Assembly: GCA_020636475.1 (NCBI GenBank)
Contig: JACJXU010000016.1
Location: forward strand, 1-34,745
DNA from: Chitinophagales bacterium
Lineage (GTDB): Bacteria > Bacteroidota > Bacteroidia > Chitinophagales > UBA2359
DNA: 34,745 nt
Direction: 5' to 3'
The notes under the pieces are model-generated. The model saw nothing but the letters and a program-made list of their open reading frames with translations, had not been told where the DNA came from and made no database searches. A program made the position numbers and the translations under genes. Shown in pieces: positions 24,746 to 33,221 of this stretch. How positions within the stretch are numbered: position 1 is the first letter of the stretch; every line of letters begins with the position of its first letter.

Positions 24746-26788
24746 TTACAAAAACCAAAGATTATCTAAGCCAAAAGGTGGTACATCCATATTCTCAAAG
24801 AAAGGTACTTTTTGGGCTACCATTTCAGGGTAAAGGATTGTTACTGGTATTCCATTTTGCCTTACACTTTTCCAATACATTCTGCTGAATTGATATACTT
24901 GGTCTATGAGTTCTTTTATTGTTTCTGTATTGTCAATTATACCTTCTTTGTTGGCACTAAATTTTAGTTTGATAGGAAAGGGTAAGCCGTCTGTTGCTCT
25001 TGGTTCTTTTTTAGGATAACGAGTATTGTTGCAAAGTAAATATTCATTATCTCCAATGCTAAGATATGTGCCACTCAGTGGCATCAGTTTTTTATAATCT
25101 GTATCAAATATCACAAGGTCTTTGCTTTCTGTTTTATTGATAGTAATAATGATTACAGGTATATCGTCTTCTATTTTTTTTATTTCATCCTCTATTGGTT
25201 TGAGTTCTGCATAGGACATTGATTTGTAGAAGTGAATAATCAACCTTTCTGCTTTTTCGTTTTTGGCTTTGAAAGTTCGTATTGCTTTAGCAATAGAACC
25301 ACCCAAAAGGTCTGGTTGGTTGGCAGGTAAACATTCAAAACCTTTGAAGTGTCCATCATTTGAAAAACAAAAGGCACTGCCTATAAAACGCTGTCCTATT
25401 TCTTGATTTTTGAATGCACCTACACCTACTATTAATTCTTTGTCAGGGTCTCTTTTTAATCGCCACGGCACACCACCTAATTTAGCAATAGTGGCTACCG
25501 ATATAGGTGGAAAGAAAAAGTTGAAATTGTATTGATAGAATTTGTTACTGTCCATAGCTTGGGAAGTAACTCTATGCCTTAGTAATTCTTGCTTTACTAA
25601 ATAGTATTGTAGCTTGTGTATTGGGTCTTTTTCGTCATTGCCAAATGGTGTAATGTAAAAGGCTATGTAACGACTTTCTGCATCTAATTTGGCATCAAAA
25701 AAATGGTCTCTTACTTCATCTATGATAGTATCTACCGAACTAAAAACTATGTTGTTTTTTGTATCTTCAGAAAATAAAAGTCTTGCATAAGTAGTAATGC
25801 CCTTAAAGCCTTTTTTCTCACCTTGTAGCCATTGTTTAAGTAGCTTGTATTTTGGTTCATCGTCTTTGTGATAAATGAAAATGAATTTTATGTGCTTACT
25901 GGCAGGCAAGGTGCAAGGACCATATTCCCTTACACCCTCGTAAGGATCTTCCCACGGCTTGTCTCCTCCAAAAATTAAGGTGTTCATTTCATCGGAAGTG
26001 TGTTTTTCTTCTCCTTCTTGTACCGAAATATAACTTTTAGAAGTAATAGGAATAACAGCCTTAAATTTGTCTGTATTTAGAAATTTAGTAAATAAGCCCT
26101 TAATATTTTTTAAATAAGTGTTGTATTTGTGATCGTCTTTGTTGGGTTTAAATTCTACGCCTAAAGGGGCATATAATTCATAACGCATTTTAGGATATAC
26201 ATTTTCTAATTTATAGTATGCTTCATCAGGTAAGCTGTCGTATTTGTATAAACTGCCTTCATATACCACCCAATTGTATAGCTTGGTATCGCAACCTATT
26301 TCGGTTACACTCTTTTTGGCTATTTTAGAAATGCCTTCATAGGATATTACCAACTCAGGTGTTTGGGTAATTTTTGCAATTTGAACTTTGATTGTAAAAA
26401 CAGAATAGCCGGTGTAATTTTCATTATCAGATTTTGTGTGTGTAATCCATATTTCGTTATCGTGTATGAAGTTTGACTTAATTAAATCTACTTTGTCTTT
26501 AAAGTAATTGTAAATAAGATAGTTGTAGTAGTGTTTTGCAATGCCTGGACTTATATCAAAATCTATTTCTGTATTTAAGATTGGGTCGGTATCTTCTTGA
26601 AAATTGGTATAGAGTTTATGCAGTTTGGCTCTGCGTTCAGCAGGATATTTGTTTAATAAATGTTCTGGTATTTCTTCTTTTTTGATAGGGAAATAACCTT
26701 CTTTCTTTTCGGCTATGAAATGAAAAGACTTTTTAGTAACTGGGTGACTAAATTGTAAAACATTTAATATTAATTTCTGACTGCTCAC
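24746..26788 (-). CDS. Prokaryotic Argonaute (MID-PIWI) with degenerate catalytic site
   Basis: This 680-aa protein is Argonaute-like across its C-terminal half. The MID domain shows YYLVKQELLRHRVTSQ (395-410) and the conserved ISVATIAKLGGVPWRL (429-444), giving a plausible 5'-end pocket Y396/K399/Q410/K436. PIWI follows: IVGVGAFK (453-460), GSAFCFSNDGHF (470-481), ERLIIHFYKS (514-523), VYQFSRMYWKS...IPVTILYPEMVA (631-658) and a hydrophobic C-terminus WFL. The first catalytic Asp of the DEDX tetrad (position of G457) is Gly, so slicing activity is unlikely. The N-terminal 290 residues probably correspond to N/linker/PAZ-like parts, but I cannot delimit them; length fits a long, inactive-type pAgo. 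It probably binds guide and target nucleic acid and signals to partner proteins. It starts 10 bp after the ATPase gene. Confidence 0.88.
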   Translation of the reverse strand: MSSQKLILNVLQFSHPVTKKSFHFIAEKKEGYFPIKKEEIPEHLLNKYPAERRAKLHKLYTNFQEDTDPILNTEIDFDISPGIAKHYYNYLIYNYFKDKVDLIKSNFIHDNEIWITHTKSDNENYTGYSVFTIKVQIAKITQTPELVISYEGISKIAKKSVTEIGCDTKLYNWVVYEGSLYKYDSLPDEAYYKLENVYPKMRYELYAPLGVEFKPNKDDHKYNTYLKNIKGLFTKFLNTDKFKAVIPITSKSYISVQEGEEKHTSDEMNTLIFGGDKPWEDPYEGVREYGPCTLPASKHIKFIFIYHKDDEPKYKLLKQWLQGEKKGFKGITTYARLLFSEDTKNNIVFSSVDTIIDEVRDHFFDAKLDAESRYIAFYITPFGNDEKDPIHKLQYYLVKQELLRHRVTSQAMDSNKFYQYNFNFFFPPISVATIAKLGGVPWRLKRDPDKELIVGVGAFKNQEIGQRFIGSAFCFSNDGHFKGFECLPANQPDLLGGSIAKAIRTFKAKNEKAERLIIHFYKSMSYAELKPIEDEIKKIEDDIPVIIITINKTESKDLVIFDTDYKKLMPLSGTYLSIGDNEYLLCNNTRYPKKEPRATDGLPFPIKLKFSANKEGIIDNTETIKELIDQVYQFSRMYWKSVRQNGIPVTILYPEMVAQKVPFFENMDVPPFGLDNLWFL

Positions 26789-26798
26789 TATATATAAT

Positions 26799-28724
26799 TT
26801 AAAACTTACGAATAGAATTTAATGGCAACCCACTATCAACAAAAAATACACTATTCCAAAAATCATTGCTTTTTGCCTTATCTGATTTGTTCCAATTTTT
26901 TATATACATATTTTCCAAACTCTCAATACTATGATTGTAGTTGTCTGACGGATTTTGAGCTGGCAACTTGTTTGTATTTTGAAAAACTGAAAAATTTATT
27001 AAACCTTTGGATAAAATGGAATTATTACTGCCTAATTTGATTAATTTAAACTCATCTTGAATGATAATTTCAAAACGATAAATATCTACATTATTGGAAT
27101 GTCTTAACTCAAAGAATAGCTTATCTTTCTTTTTTAGAATAGTTTCAAATTGAATTTTTCTAAGCTCTTCTAACAGCAATATTGCACTCTCAATTTCATT
27201 TTTATATTTAGGTACATCATAACTATCGTGACTTGCATCGTTTAATAAGAATTTCCTATATATGTCTAATTGATTAAATTGTACTATATTAAGTTTATTA
27301 TCAGTAATAAAGTTCTCCATCTGCTGTAGCAACTCTGCAAGGGGTTTTACTTGCCCAAAAGCACCTAACTTATATCTATCAGGTAATATTTGTTTACAAA
27401 AAAGTTCCGTTTCTTTTCTTAAATAATTTCCTGCTACTTCATAATTATTGTTTTCCAAATAATACTTTGCACTTGCTAAATAATCCTTTGAATTGTAAAT
27501 TTTAGGTTTGGTTATTGGTGTTGAAGCATCAGCATAAATTTCTAAATATTTCCAATTGTCTTTATCTGACTTAGTAGTCTGTTTTACTATTTCAAAAAAC
27601 AACTTATCGTGTGTAAATATTAGCTTTTGAAATTTATCAAAATCTTGTAAGGAAGTCTTCTTTTGGGTGTTTAGAAATGTTTGAATTACTCTGTCTCTAT
27701 TACCCATATCCAAGCTAATAAGCATATCATCTAAACAAAGAATTTGATAATCTCTATCTTGTAACCGAGTCATTAATGCACCTACTCTAACAGAAATAGC
27801 CAACCGAGTTAAAAGTGCTTCATTTAAGAATGAATGTGGTCTTTTTACTGGAATATAAGCTGTTTTTGAGTTGTCGTATAACTCCACACTCATTATTATT
27901 TTATAACCGTATGTTTCGTGCCTAACACTATCATAAGTTATTCTATTTGCTATGGGATATTCAATATGTATTTTTAAATACTCTTTTCCATCAAAGAAAT
28001 GTTCTTTTAAAAAATTATTAGCATTAGATTCTATTTCATATAAAAAGTTAGCTATATCACTATTTAAGTTGTCAATTTCTTCATTATATTCATCAACTTT
28101 ATAACCCCAAGCCCTTTTAGCACCACCTGAAGAATATGGAACACTTTCTGTTAATTGGTCTATTCTTTCTCTGAAATAGGGTTCATCAGGATTTTCATTA
28201 ACTCTATAATATGGAAACACATCTTTGTAAAATACATCCCAAAGGTTTATTTCTTGCTTATGTGTTACATTGTAAAAGTTATGCAATAATTTATAGTTGA
28301 TAAAATCACTGGAAGCATTGGCTATACTTATGTGTTGATTACCTAATGTTTTATTATTTGAAGTAGGTGTGGCATCTATTCGATTTTTTACAATACCACT
28401 ATTCACATACTCTGTTGTGCCTGGTGTTTGGGTGTAGATAACAGTTTCTAATTCTATGTAGGCATCGTCTGCTTGGTCTGCAAAAATGTTTTTTAGACTA
28501 TCAAAAGTTTTTTCATCGTTCTCATCAAAATTGACAAAGTATTTATTGACATCTGCTAATGACTTATTACTACTTTGCAAAAAAGTATATAAGCCCCAAA
28601 AAATAGAGGATTTACCACTGCCGTTTTCGCCATACACCAATAAATTTTTACCATCTAATTGTATGGTTTCTTCTCCAAAAAAGGCTTTGAAGTTTTTAAA
28701 TTTTATGCTGTTAATCTTCTTCAT
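26799..28724 (-). CDS. RecF/SMC-like AAA ATPase
   Basis: The 641-aa protein opens with INSIKFKNFKAFFGEETIQL and Walker A GENGSGKSS (32-40). An ABC-type head closes with LNEALLTRLAISVRVGALM (300-318) as a signature-like helix and Walker B ILCLDD (328-333), then a D-loop ISLDMGNRDR. There is no long coiled coil, unlike true SMC or Rad50. The C-terminal part has a helical segment ASAKYYLENNNYEVAGNYLRKETE and RKFLLNDASHDSYD, a pattern reminiscent of HEPN-like or similar helical domains of abortive-infection ATPases; that is a guess. Its ATG overlaps the methyltransferase gene by 14 bp, and it is directly followed by Argonaute. A role in sensing or remodelling DNA for the adjacent proteins is an inference. 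Confidence 0.83.
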   Translation of the reverse strand: MKKINSIKFKNFKAFFGEETIQLDGKNLLVYGENGSGKSSIFWGLYTFLQSSNKSLADVNKYFVNFDENDEKTFDSLKNIFADQADDAYIELETVIYTQTPGTTEYVNSGIVKNRIDATPTSNNKTLGNQHISIANASSDFINYKLLHNFYNVTHKQEINLWDVFYKDVFPYYRVNENPDEPYFRERIDQLTESVPYSSGGAKRAWGYKVDEYNEEIDNLNSDIANFLYEIESNANNFLKEHFFDGKEYLKIHIEYPIANRITYDSVRHETYGYKIIMSVELYDNSKTAYIPVKRPHSFLNEALLTRLAISVRVGALMTRLQDRDYQILCLDDMLISLDMGNRDRVIQTFLNTQKKTSLQDFDKFQKLIFTHDKLFFEIVKQTTKSDKDNWKYLEIYADASTPITKPKIYNSKDYLASAKYYLENNNYEVAGNYLRKETELFCKQILPDRYKLGAFGQVKPLAELLQQMENFITDNKLNIVQFNQLDIYRKFLLNDASHDSYDVPKYKNEIESAILLLEELRKIQFETILKKKDKLFFELRHSNNVDIYRFEIIIQDEFKLIKLGSNNSILSKGLINFSVFQNTNKLPAQNPSDNYNHSIESLENMYIKNWNKSDKAKSNDFWNSVFFVDSGLPLNSIRKF

Positions 28725-31700
28725 TCGGATTTAGAATTTTACCTGCTGTATCAGGACACATCAGGCTGATAATTTTTAAACGATTACGTACTTCGCTTTG
28801 TGGCATTGTCCATTTTTGGTGTGTCTCAAATATTTCTCTTGCTTGTTTTTCTTCCCACGGCAAATCTTCAAATGAGTTAATTTCTTTGCGTACAAACTCC
28901 AAAATATCCACTTGCTTTTCTTTCATTTCTTTGCCATAAATTAACTCTACCATACAAGCATCAGCAATTTGCTGAATGTAGTGGGCAAGGGCTTTATTAT
29001 CTAACCTTTGATTTACTGGCTGGTGTGTCTCATTGTTTAAAAACATTAGATAATCACATAGAATTTCAAAAACTTTTTGGTCGGCTTGGCTTATTTTAGG
29101 TATAAATAGCTTTCGTACATTTTGAGGTTTTACCTCAGCAAATGTTCTACCTTCCTCTTGGGTATTATTTTTATAAATAAGGTTATTCATTTTGCTATTT
29201 AATGCGATTAAAGCATACTTATAGCTAATATCATATTGAGGATTTATTTTGAAAATTAAAATACTATTTAAAACATAATACCCTTTATCATCATAAGTAG
29301 CTCTAATACTGTCAGAAGTTTGACGCATTATTATTTTTTCTCCTTCAAATAATTCAGGGTATCTATGCCAATGTAAACACCACCAAGGAAGTGTACCGTT
29401 TTTTGTTTCTCTTTTTTGAGATAATTTTTCTTCAAAAGGTTTTAGGTATTCAAATACATTTTTAAGTTTATCTGTATTAGATTTTTTATAAGAATAAATT
29501 AAGCAATGTTCTGTATTTTGTATTTTATATTTATCAATTTCACCACCAACTAAAACAGGTTTTAAAATTTCTTCTTCAAATTGGTTTTCCTCTGCAAATT
29601 GTTTAGGTATTCTAAAAATTTTATCTCCGCCTGTACTAATACCACTGGCAACCTCTAATGCTATTTCATTAATGGTATAGCTTTTGGCTTCAATATCTTT
29701 CATTAACTTAACCCCACTGCTACTTACCCCAATAACCATATCAGGCACATCTTTAATTTCGGAATTGAGCAAAGATTTTTGAGGACTAAAAAAGTCTATT
29801 TCTTCAATGCGTTCTTTACGATTGTCGCTATATTCAATATAATATTCTGCTTCTTTCTTTTTTAAGCCTACAAAAATACAAGTAGGCACATCGGCATTTT
29901 CAAACGTATTATCGCCTAAGTTTATAACTCTTTTGAGGTAATTGTGATTAATGAGTAATTGCCGTGTTTTGGTATTTTCATTTTGAAATAATAGGTTGTT
30001 TGGCACTATAAAAGCTAAAACACCATCGGGCTTTAATAAAGTAAAAGACTTTGAAATAAAGTAATTGAAGGTATCAGGTGTTCGCATATGTACATCGTGA
30101 AACATTACTTTATAAATATCTTTTTCATCTTTTGAAAGCTTAGCTCCATAAGGTGGATTGCCTATAACAATATCAAATCCTGAAAATGGACCGTGAAAAA
30201 CTTCGCTAAAAAAGTATCTAAAATCAAAGGTTATTTTATAAGCACTAAACTGGTTAGCAGTAGTAAGTATTTTTTGTAGATAGAAATTGATTTTTTCTTT
30301 TAACTCCGCTTTTCTTGTTGGATTATTTTCTTCAAAGTACAAAAGTTTATACTCCTCAAACTTTTGGTCGGCTGTAACATCTATAACCTGAATACCTTTG
30401 AGACTATCGCCCTGCATTATTTTGAAATCTAAATTGGGTAAAGGTTGTGGCACATCTTCATCTACCACTAAACTCAACCAAAAACGAAGTCGTGCTATGT
30501 CCACAGCTCCTGCATCTAAATCTACTCCGTAAATACTTTCTTGTATTATGTGCTTCTTTATATCTACTTCATTTGCCTTACCCCAACCTTTATATCCATA
30601 AAGCACCACCATTAAATTGAAAATTTCTTGCAATAAACCCATAGGGAAAGCACCTGAACCAATAGCAGGGTCGCATATTTTGAGTTTTTCTAAAATTGAG
30701 ATTAGTTCGGTTGCATTTTGTTTAGCCCAAATTTCTTCGGAAGGCTCTAAGTTTTTTTGAAGTACAAGGTTAAAAATTGTGGTTCTGTAATTTTCATTGA
30801 ATTTGGCTGATAAATGCTCTGCTAAACTCTCTTGACACATATAGTGTACTATTTCCTTTGGTGTGTAGAAAGCACCTTTTTCCTTATTGTCTTCCAACAA
30901 GTTTTCAAAAATATGCCCTAACATTTCGGGATCAACGGCCACTGTATGTTCGTCTGGTGCATCTTCGTGAATGGTAAAGTTGTATTCGTTGAAAGTTTGG
31001 AATAATGCACTAAAAATTTCTTCTGGTAATTTTAATTCATTATAAATTTTGTCTTGACTATCATCAAATAAGCCACCATTTAGGTATGGAAATCTAAATT
31101 CTTTTTCAGTATTTTCAGCATTAGGGTCATTAAGTGTTTCAAAAAATAAAGGCACTAACTCTTTTGAATAGAAGTCATTTTTAGATTTTGAAGATTTGAA
31201 TAAGTCAAATAAATAATCGTGGTTGCCTTCGCCCCATTTTTTATTTTGAGGTACAGCCAACCAACCCTTTTTTTGAATGAAATAGAGAAATACAACACGC
31301 CCCATCATTCTTTTTACAAAATCCCTTGCTTCTCTTTCTCTATTATCTGATTTGAAAAGTTTGGCAAATTGAGAGCTTGGTTTATTTAGTTCTTGTTCTG
31401 TGTATTTATTTCCTTTTTTTACATATTTTTTACCTGTAAGGAACTGCACAAAATCTTCATAGTATTTCTTATAGTGAGCAAAGAAATCTTTACTTAATTT
31501 TTCTACGCTAAATGCTTCTTCAAAATCATTTAGAGTTAAGTATTGAAAAATATTAGACTGTTGTTTTTTAATTAGCTTATCAAATTGAATTGAGGCTGTC
31601 AAGGCTTTTTCATTACTTCCAAATAGGTAAGTATAACGCTTAGGTGCAGTTTCTTTATCTTCTATGGTATTGGTTTCCTTGTTTCTTACCTTTCGTTTAC

Positions 31701-32040
31701 TAATATAACTAAAACGCCATTTATCTTCTTGAACAAAAACCACCATTGCCCCTGCAACCTGTTTTGTAAGGTCTTTAATGAGGTTACGCAAACCCACACG
31801 GTTACGAGTAAGGTTTACCCCTTTAGTAAGTTGAACTTCAAAAATGCCAATTTTTGTATAATCATCTACGGCATAATGCCCCAATGAATAACACTCGGTA
31901 TAAAGGTCGCTTTTACCTAATTGTAAGGTATAATCGTCCTTAGCCAATTGGTTATTGGTAAACTGTGTTTGTATGAAGTTTTTCCATACTGTTCGGTTGT
32001 ATGGGGCTTCTAATATTTCCCGTATTTGCTTTATATCCAT
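28711..32040 (-). CDS. Eco57I-type DNA adenine methyltransferase with nuclease-like N-terminus
   Basis: This 1109-aa protein has the layout of a type IIG restriction-modification enzyme. The N-terminal region has a PD-(D/E)XK-like arrangement (E49, D59/D60, FEVQ at 67-70). A helical linker leads to ENLLEDNKEKGAFYTPKEIVHYM (379-401), then SAM-binding motif I CDPAIGSGAFPMG (456-468), the YGVDLDAGAVDIARLR acidic loop (504-519), and motif IV NPPY (628-631). A target-recognition region occupies about 780-1000. N6-adenine methylation is expected from NPPY. The catalytic QxK-like Gln in place of Glu/Asp-x-Lys makes cleavage uncertain. Stop/start overlap TAATG links it to the DUF1016 gene upstream, and a helicase gene lies before that, as in helicase-assisted restriction systems. 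Confidence 0.88.
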   Translation of the reverse strand: MDIKQIREILEAPYNRTVWKNFIQTQFTNNQLAKDDYTLQLGKSDLYTECYSLGHYAVDDYTKIGIFEVQLTKGVNLTRNRVGLRNLIKDLTKQVAGAMVVFVQEDKWRFSYISKRKVRNKETNTIEDKETAPKRYTYLFGSNEKALTASIQFDKLIKKQQSNIFQYLTLNDFEEAFSVEKLSKDFFAHYKKYYEDFVQFLTGKKYVKKGNKYTEQELNKPSSQFAKLFKSDNREREARDFVKRMMGRVVFLYFIQKKGWLAVPQNKKWGEGNHDYLFDLFKSSKSKNDFYSKELVPLFFETLNDPNAENTEKEFRFPYLNGGLFDDSQDKIYNELKLPEEIFSALFQTFNEYNFTIHEDAPDEHTVAVDPEMLGHIFENLLEDNKEKGAFYTPKEIVHYMCQESLAEHLSAKFNENYRTTIFNLVLQKNLEPSEEIWAKQNATELISILEKLKICDPAIGSGAFPMGLLQEIFNLMVVLYGYKGWGKANEVDIKKHIIQESIYGVDLDAGAVDIARLRFWLSLVVDEDVPQPLPNLDFKIMQGDSLKGIQVIDVTADQKFEEYKLLYFEENNPTRKAELKEKINFYLQKILTTANQFSAYKITFDFRYFFSEVFHGPFSGFDIVIGNPPYGAKLSKDEKDIYKVMFHDVHMRTPDTFNYFISKSFTLLKPDGVLAFIVPNNLLFQNENTKTRQLLINHNYLKRVINLGDNTFENADVPTCIFVGLKKKEAEYYIEYSDNRKERIEEIDFFSPQKSLLNSEIKDVPDMVIGVSSSGVKLMKDIEAKSYTINEIALEVASGISTGGDKIFRIPKQFAEENQFEEEILKPVLVGGEIDKYKIQNTEHCLIYSYKKSNTDKLKNVFEYLKPFEEKLSQKRETKNGTLPWWCLHWHRYPELFEGEKIIMRQTSDSIRATYDDKGYYVLNSILIFKINPQYDISYKYALIALNSKMNNLIYKNNTQEEGRTFAEVKPQNVRKLFIPKISQADQKVFEILCDYLMFLNNETHQPVNQRLDNKALAHYIQQIADACMVELIYGKEMKEKQVDILEFVRKEINSFEDLPWEEKQAREIFETHQKWTMPQSEVRNRLKIISLMCPDTAGKILNPNEED

Positions 32041-33221
32041 TATTTAGTTTCTTTATTAAAAATTTCTACTAATTGGTGTAGTTTATTGGCTAAGATTTTC
32101 TTATCAATCAATTTGGTTTCGTAATCGGCAATAATAGTTGGGCTTGTATTGCGAGCCATTGCATATTCTACCACTTCTGTATCTTTTCCTTTGCAAAGCA
32201 ATATGCCTATACTTGGATTTTCGGTTGGTCGTTTTACATCCCTGTCTAAGGCTTCTAAATAAAAATTGAGTTTTCCCAAAAACTCGGGTGCGAAGTCTTC
32301 AATTTTTAATTCAAACAATACCAAGCATTGTAAATCTCTATGGTAAAAAAGCAAATCGGTATAATAATCTTTATTGCCCACTTGTAACCTGTATTGGTTG
32401 CCCATATAGGTAAATCCTTTGCCTACTTCTAAAATAAATTTCTGTAGGTTGTGTATGATTGCTTTTTCAAAATCTTTTTCGCTGTGGCTTTCAGGTAATT
32501 GTAAAAATTCAAATATGTTAGGGTCTTTGAAAAGGTTTTGAGGTAGTTGGTTTTGTAGCATAGAAGTTATTTTTTGTTGTTCTTTTGAGAGCATTGTTCT
32601 TTCAAAAGTGGCAGTTTTTATTTGTCGTCTTAATTCTCTCATTGTCCATTTTTCGGCTACTGCACTCATTATATAAAATAATTGTTCTTCTGCTTTTTTG
32701 CAGGTAGATAATATTTCTAAATGATTTGTCCACAGTAGTTTTAAGAGTATATTTTCAAGAAATTTTGAATGTTCTTGAAATTGTGTCGGCAGTGCCGACA
32801 TATTTGAATTTTCAAGGTTTGGTAAAAGTGTCGGCACTGCCGACACTTTTATATCTTCTTTATTATCAATGTGTTGTAATTGTGTCGCTGGTAGCGACCC
32901 TTTTGGGTAATTTATTGAAAGCCATAATAAAAAGCATTCAGATTGAATGTTGTAAGTTTCATAAAACTGTTTCATTCTATATAAACCTCTACGATTAAAG
33001 CCTGATAATTCGGGTTGTTTTGAGGCAATGAAATTGGCTAATTCTTGTACAGTGTTTTCGCCCCAATTACCTTCTTCCACTTTTTGAGATACTACTTTAC
33101 CCACATTAAAATAAAGTAAAACTAATTTTGCATTTGCTTTAGCAAATACACGACTACGAGCCTCTTGTATTAATAAGAGTATTTGCTCAAAATCTAAATT
33201 TGTATTTTTATTTAACTGCAT
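32040..33221 (-). CDS. DUF1016 (YhcG) family PD-(D/E)XK nuclease-domain protein
   Basis: The 393-aa protein matches the DUF1016/YhcG family. The N-terminal domain contains NVGKVVSQKVEEGNWGENTV (39-58) and GFNRRGLYRMKQFYETY (74-90). The C-terminal nuclease-type domain contains GNQYRLQVGNKDYYTDLLFY (274-293) with D289, then FELK (303-306) with E304 and K306. Members of the family are frequent near restriction and mobile-element genes. The variable linker between domains (about 105-155) carries three related peptides, GSLPATQLQ, VSAVPTLLP and MSALPTQFQ, each encoded by a short DNA palindrome. It lies between the helicase and methyltransferase genes without gaps. Nuclease activity is a family inference. 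Confidence 0.87.
   Translation of the reverse strand: MQLNKNTNLDFEQILLLIQEARSRVFAKANAKLVLLYFNVGKVVSQKVEEGNWGENTVQELANFIASKQPELSGFNRRGLYRMKQFYETYNIQSECFLLWLSINYPKGSLPATQLQHIDNKEDIKVSAVPTLLPNLENSNMSALPTQFQEHSKFLENILLKLLWTNHLEILSTCKKAEEQLFYIMSAVAEKWTMRELRRQIKTATFERTMLSKEQQKITSMLQNQLPQNLFKDPNIFEFLQLPESHSEKDFEKAIIHNLQKFILEVGKGFTYMGNQYRLQVGNKDYYTDLLFYHRDLQCLVLFELKIEDFAPEFLGKLNFYLEALDRDVKRPTENPSIGILLCKGKDTEVVEYAMARNTSPTIIADYETKLIDKKILANKLHQLVEIFNKETK
32784..32898. repeat. Three in-frame palindromic units inside the DUF1016 gene
   Basis: TGTCGGCAGTGCCGACA (32784-32800), a 27-bp palindrome with core GTGTCGGCACTGCCGACAC (32824-32850, arms of 12 bp) and GTCGCTGGTAGCGAC (32884-32898) are spaced by 40-60 bp. 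All sit in the same reading phase and encode an S-x-P-(A/T) peptide. They interrupt the linker between the two domains. Confidence 0.85.
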
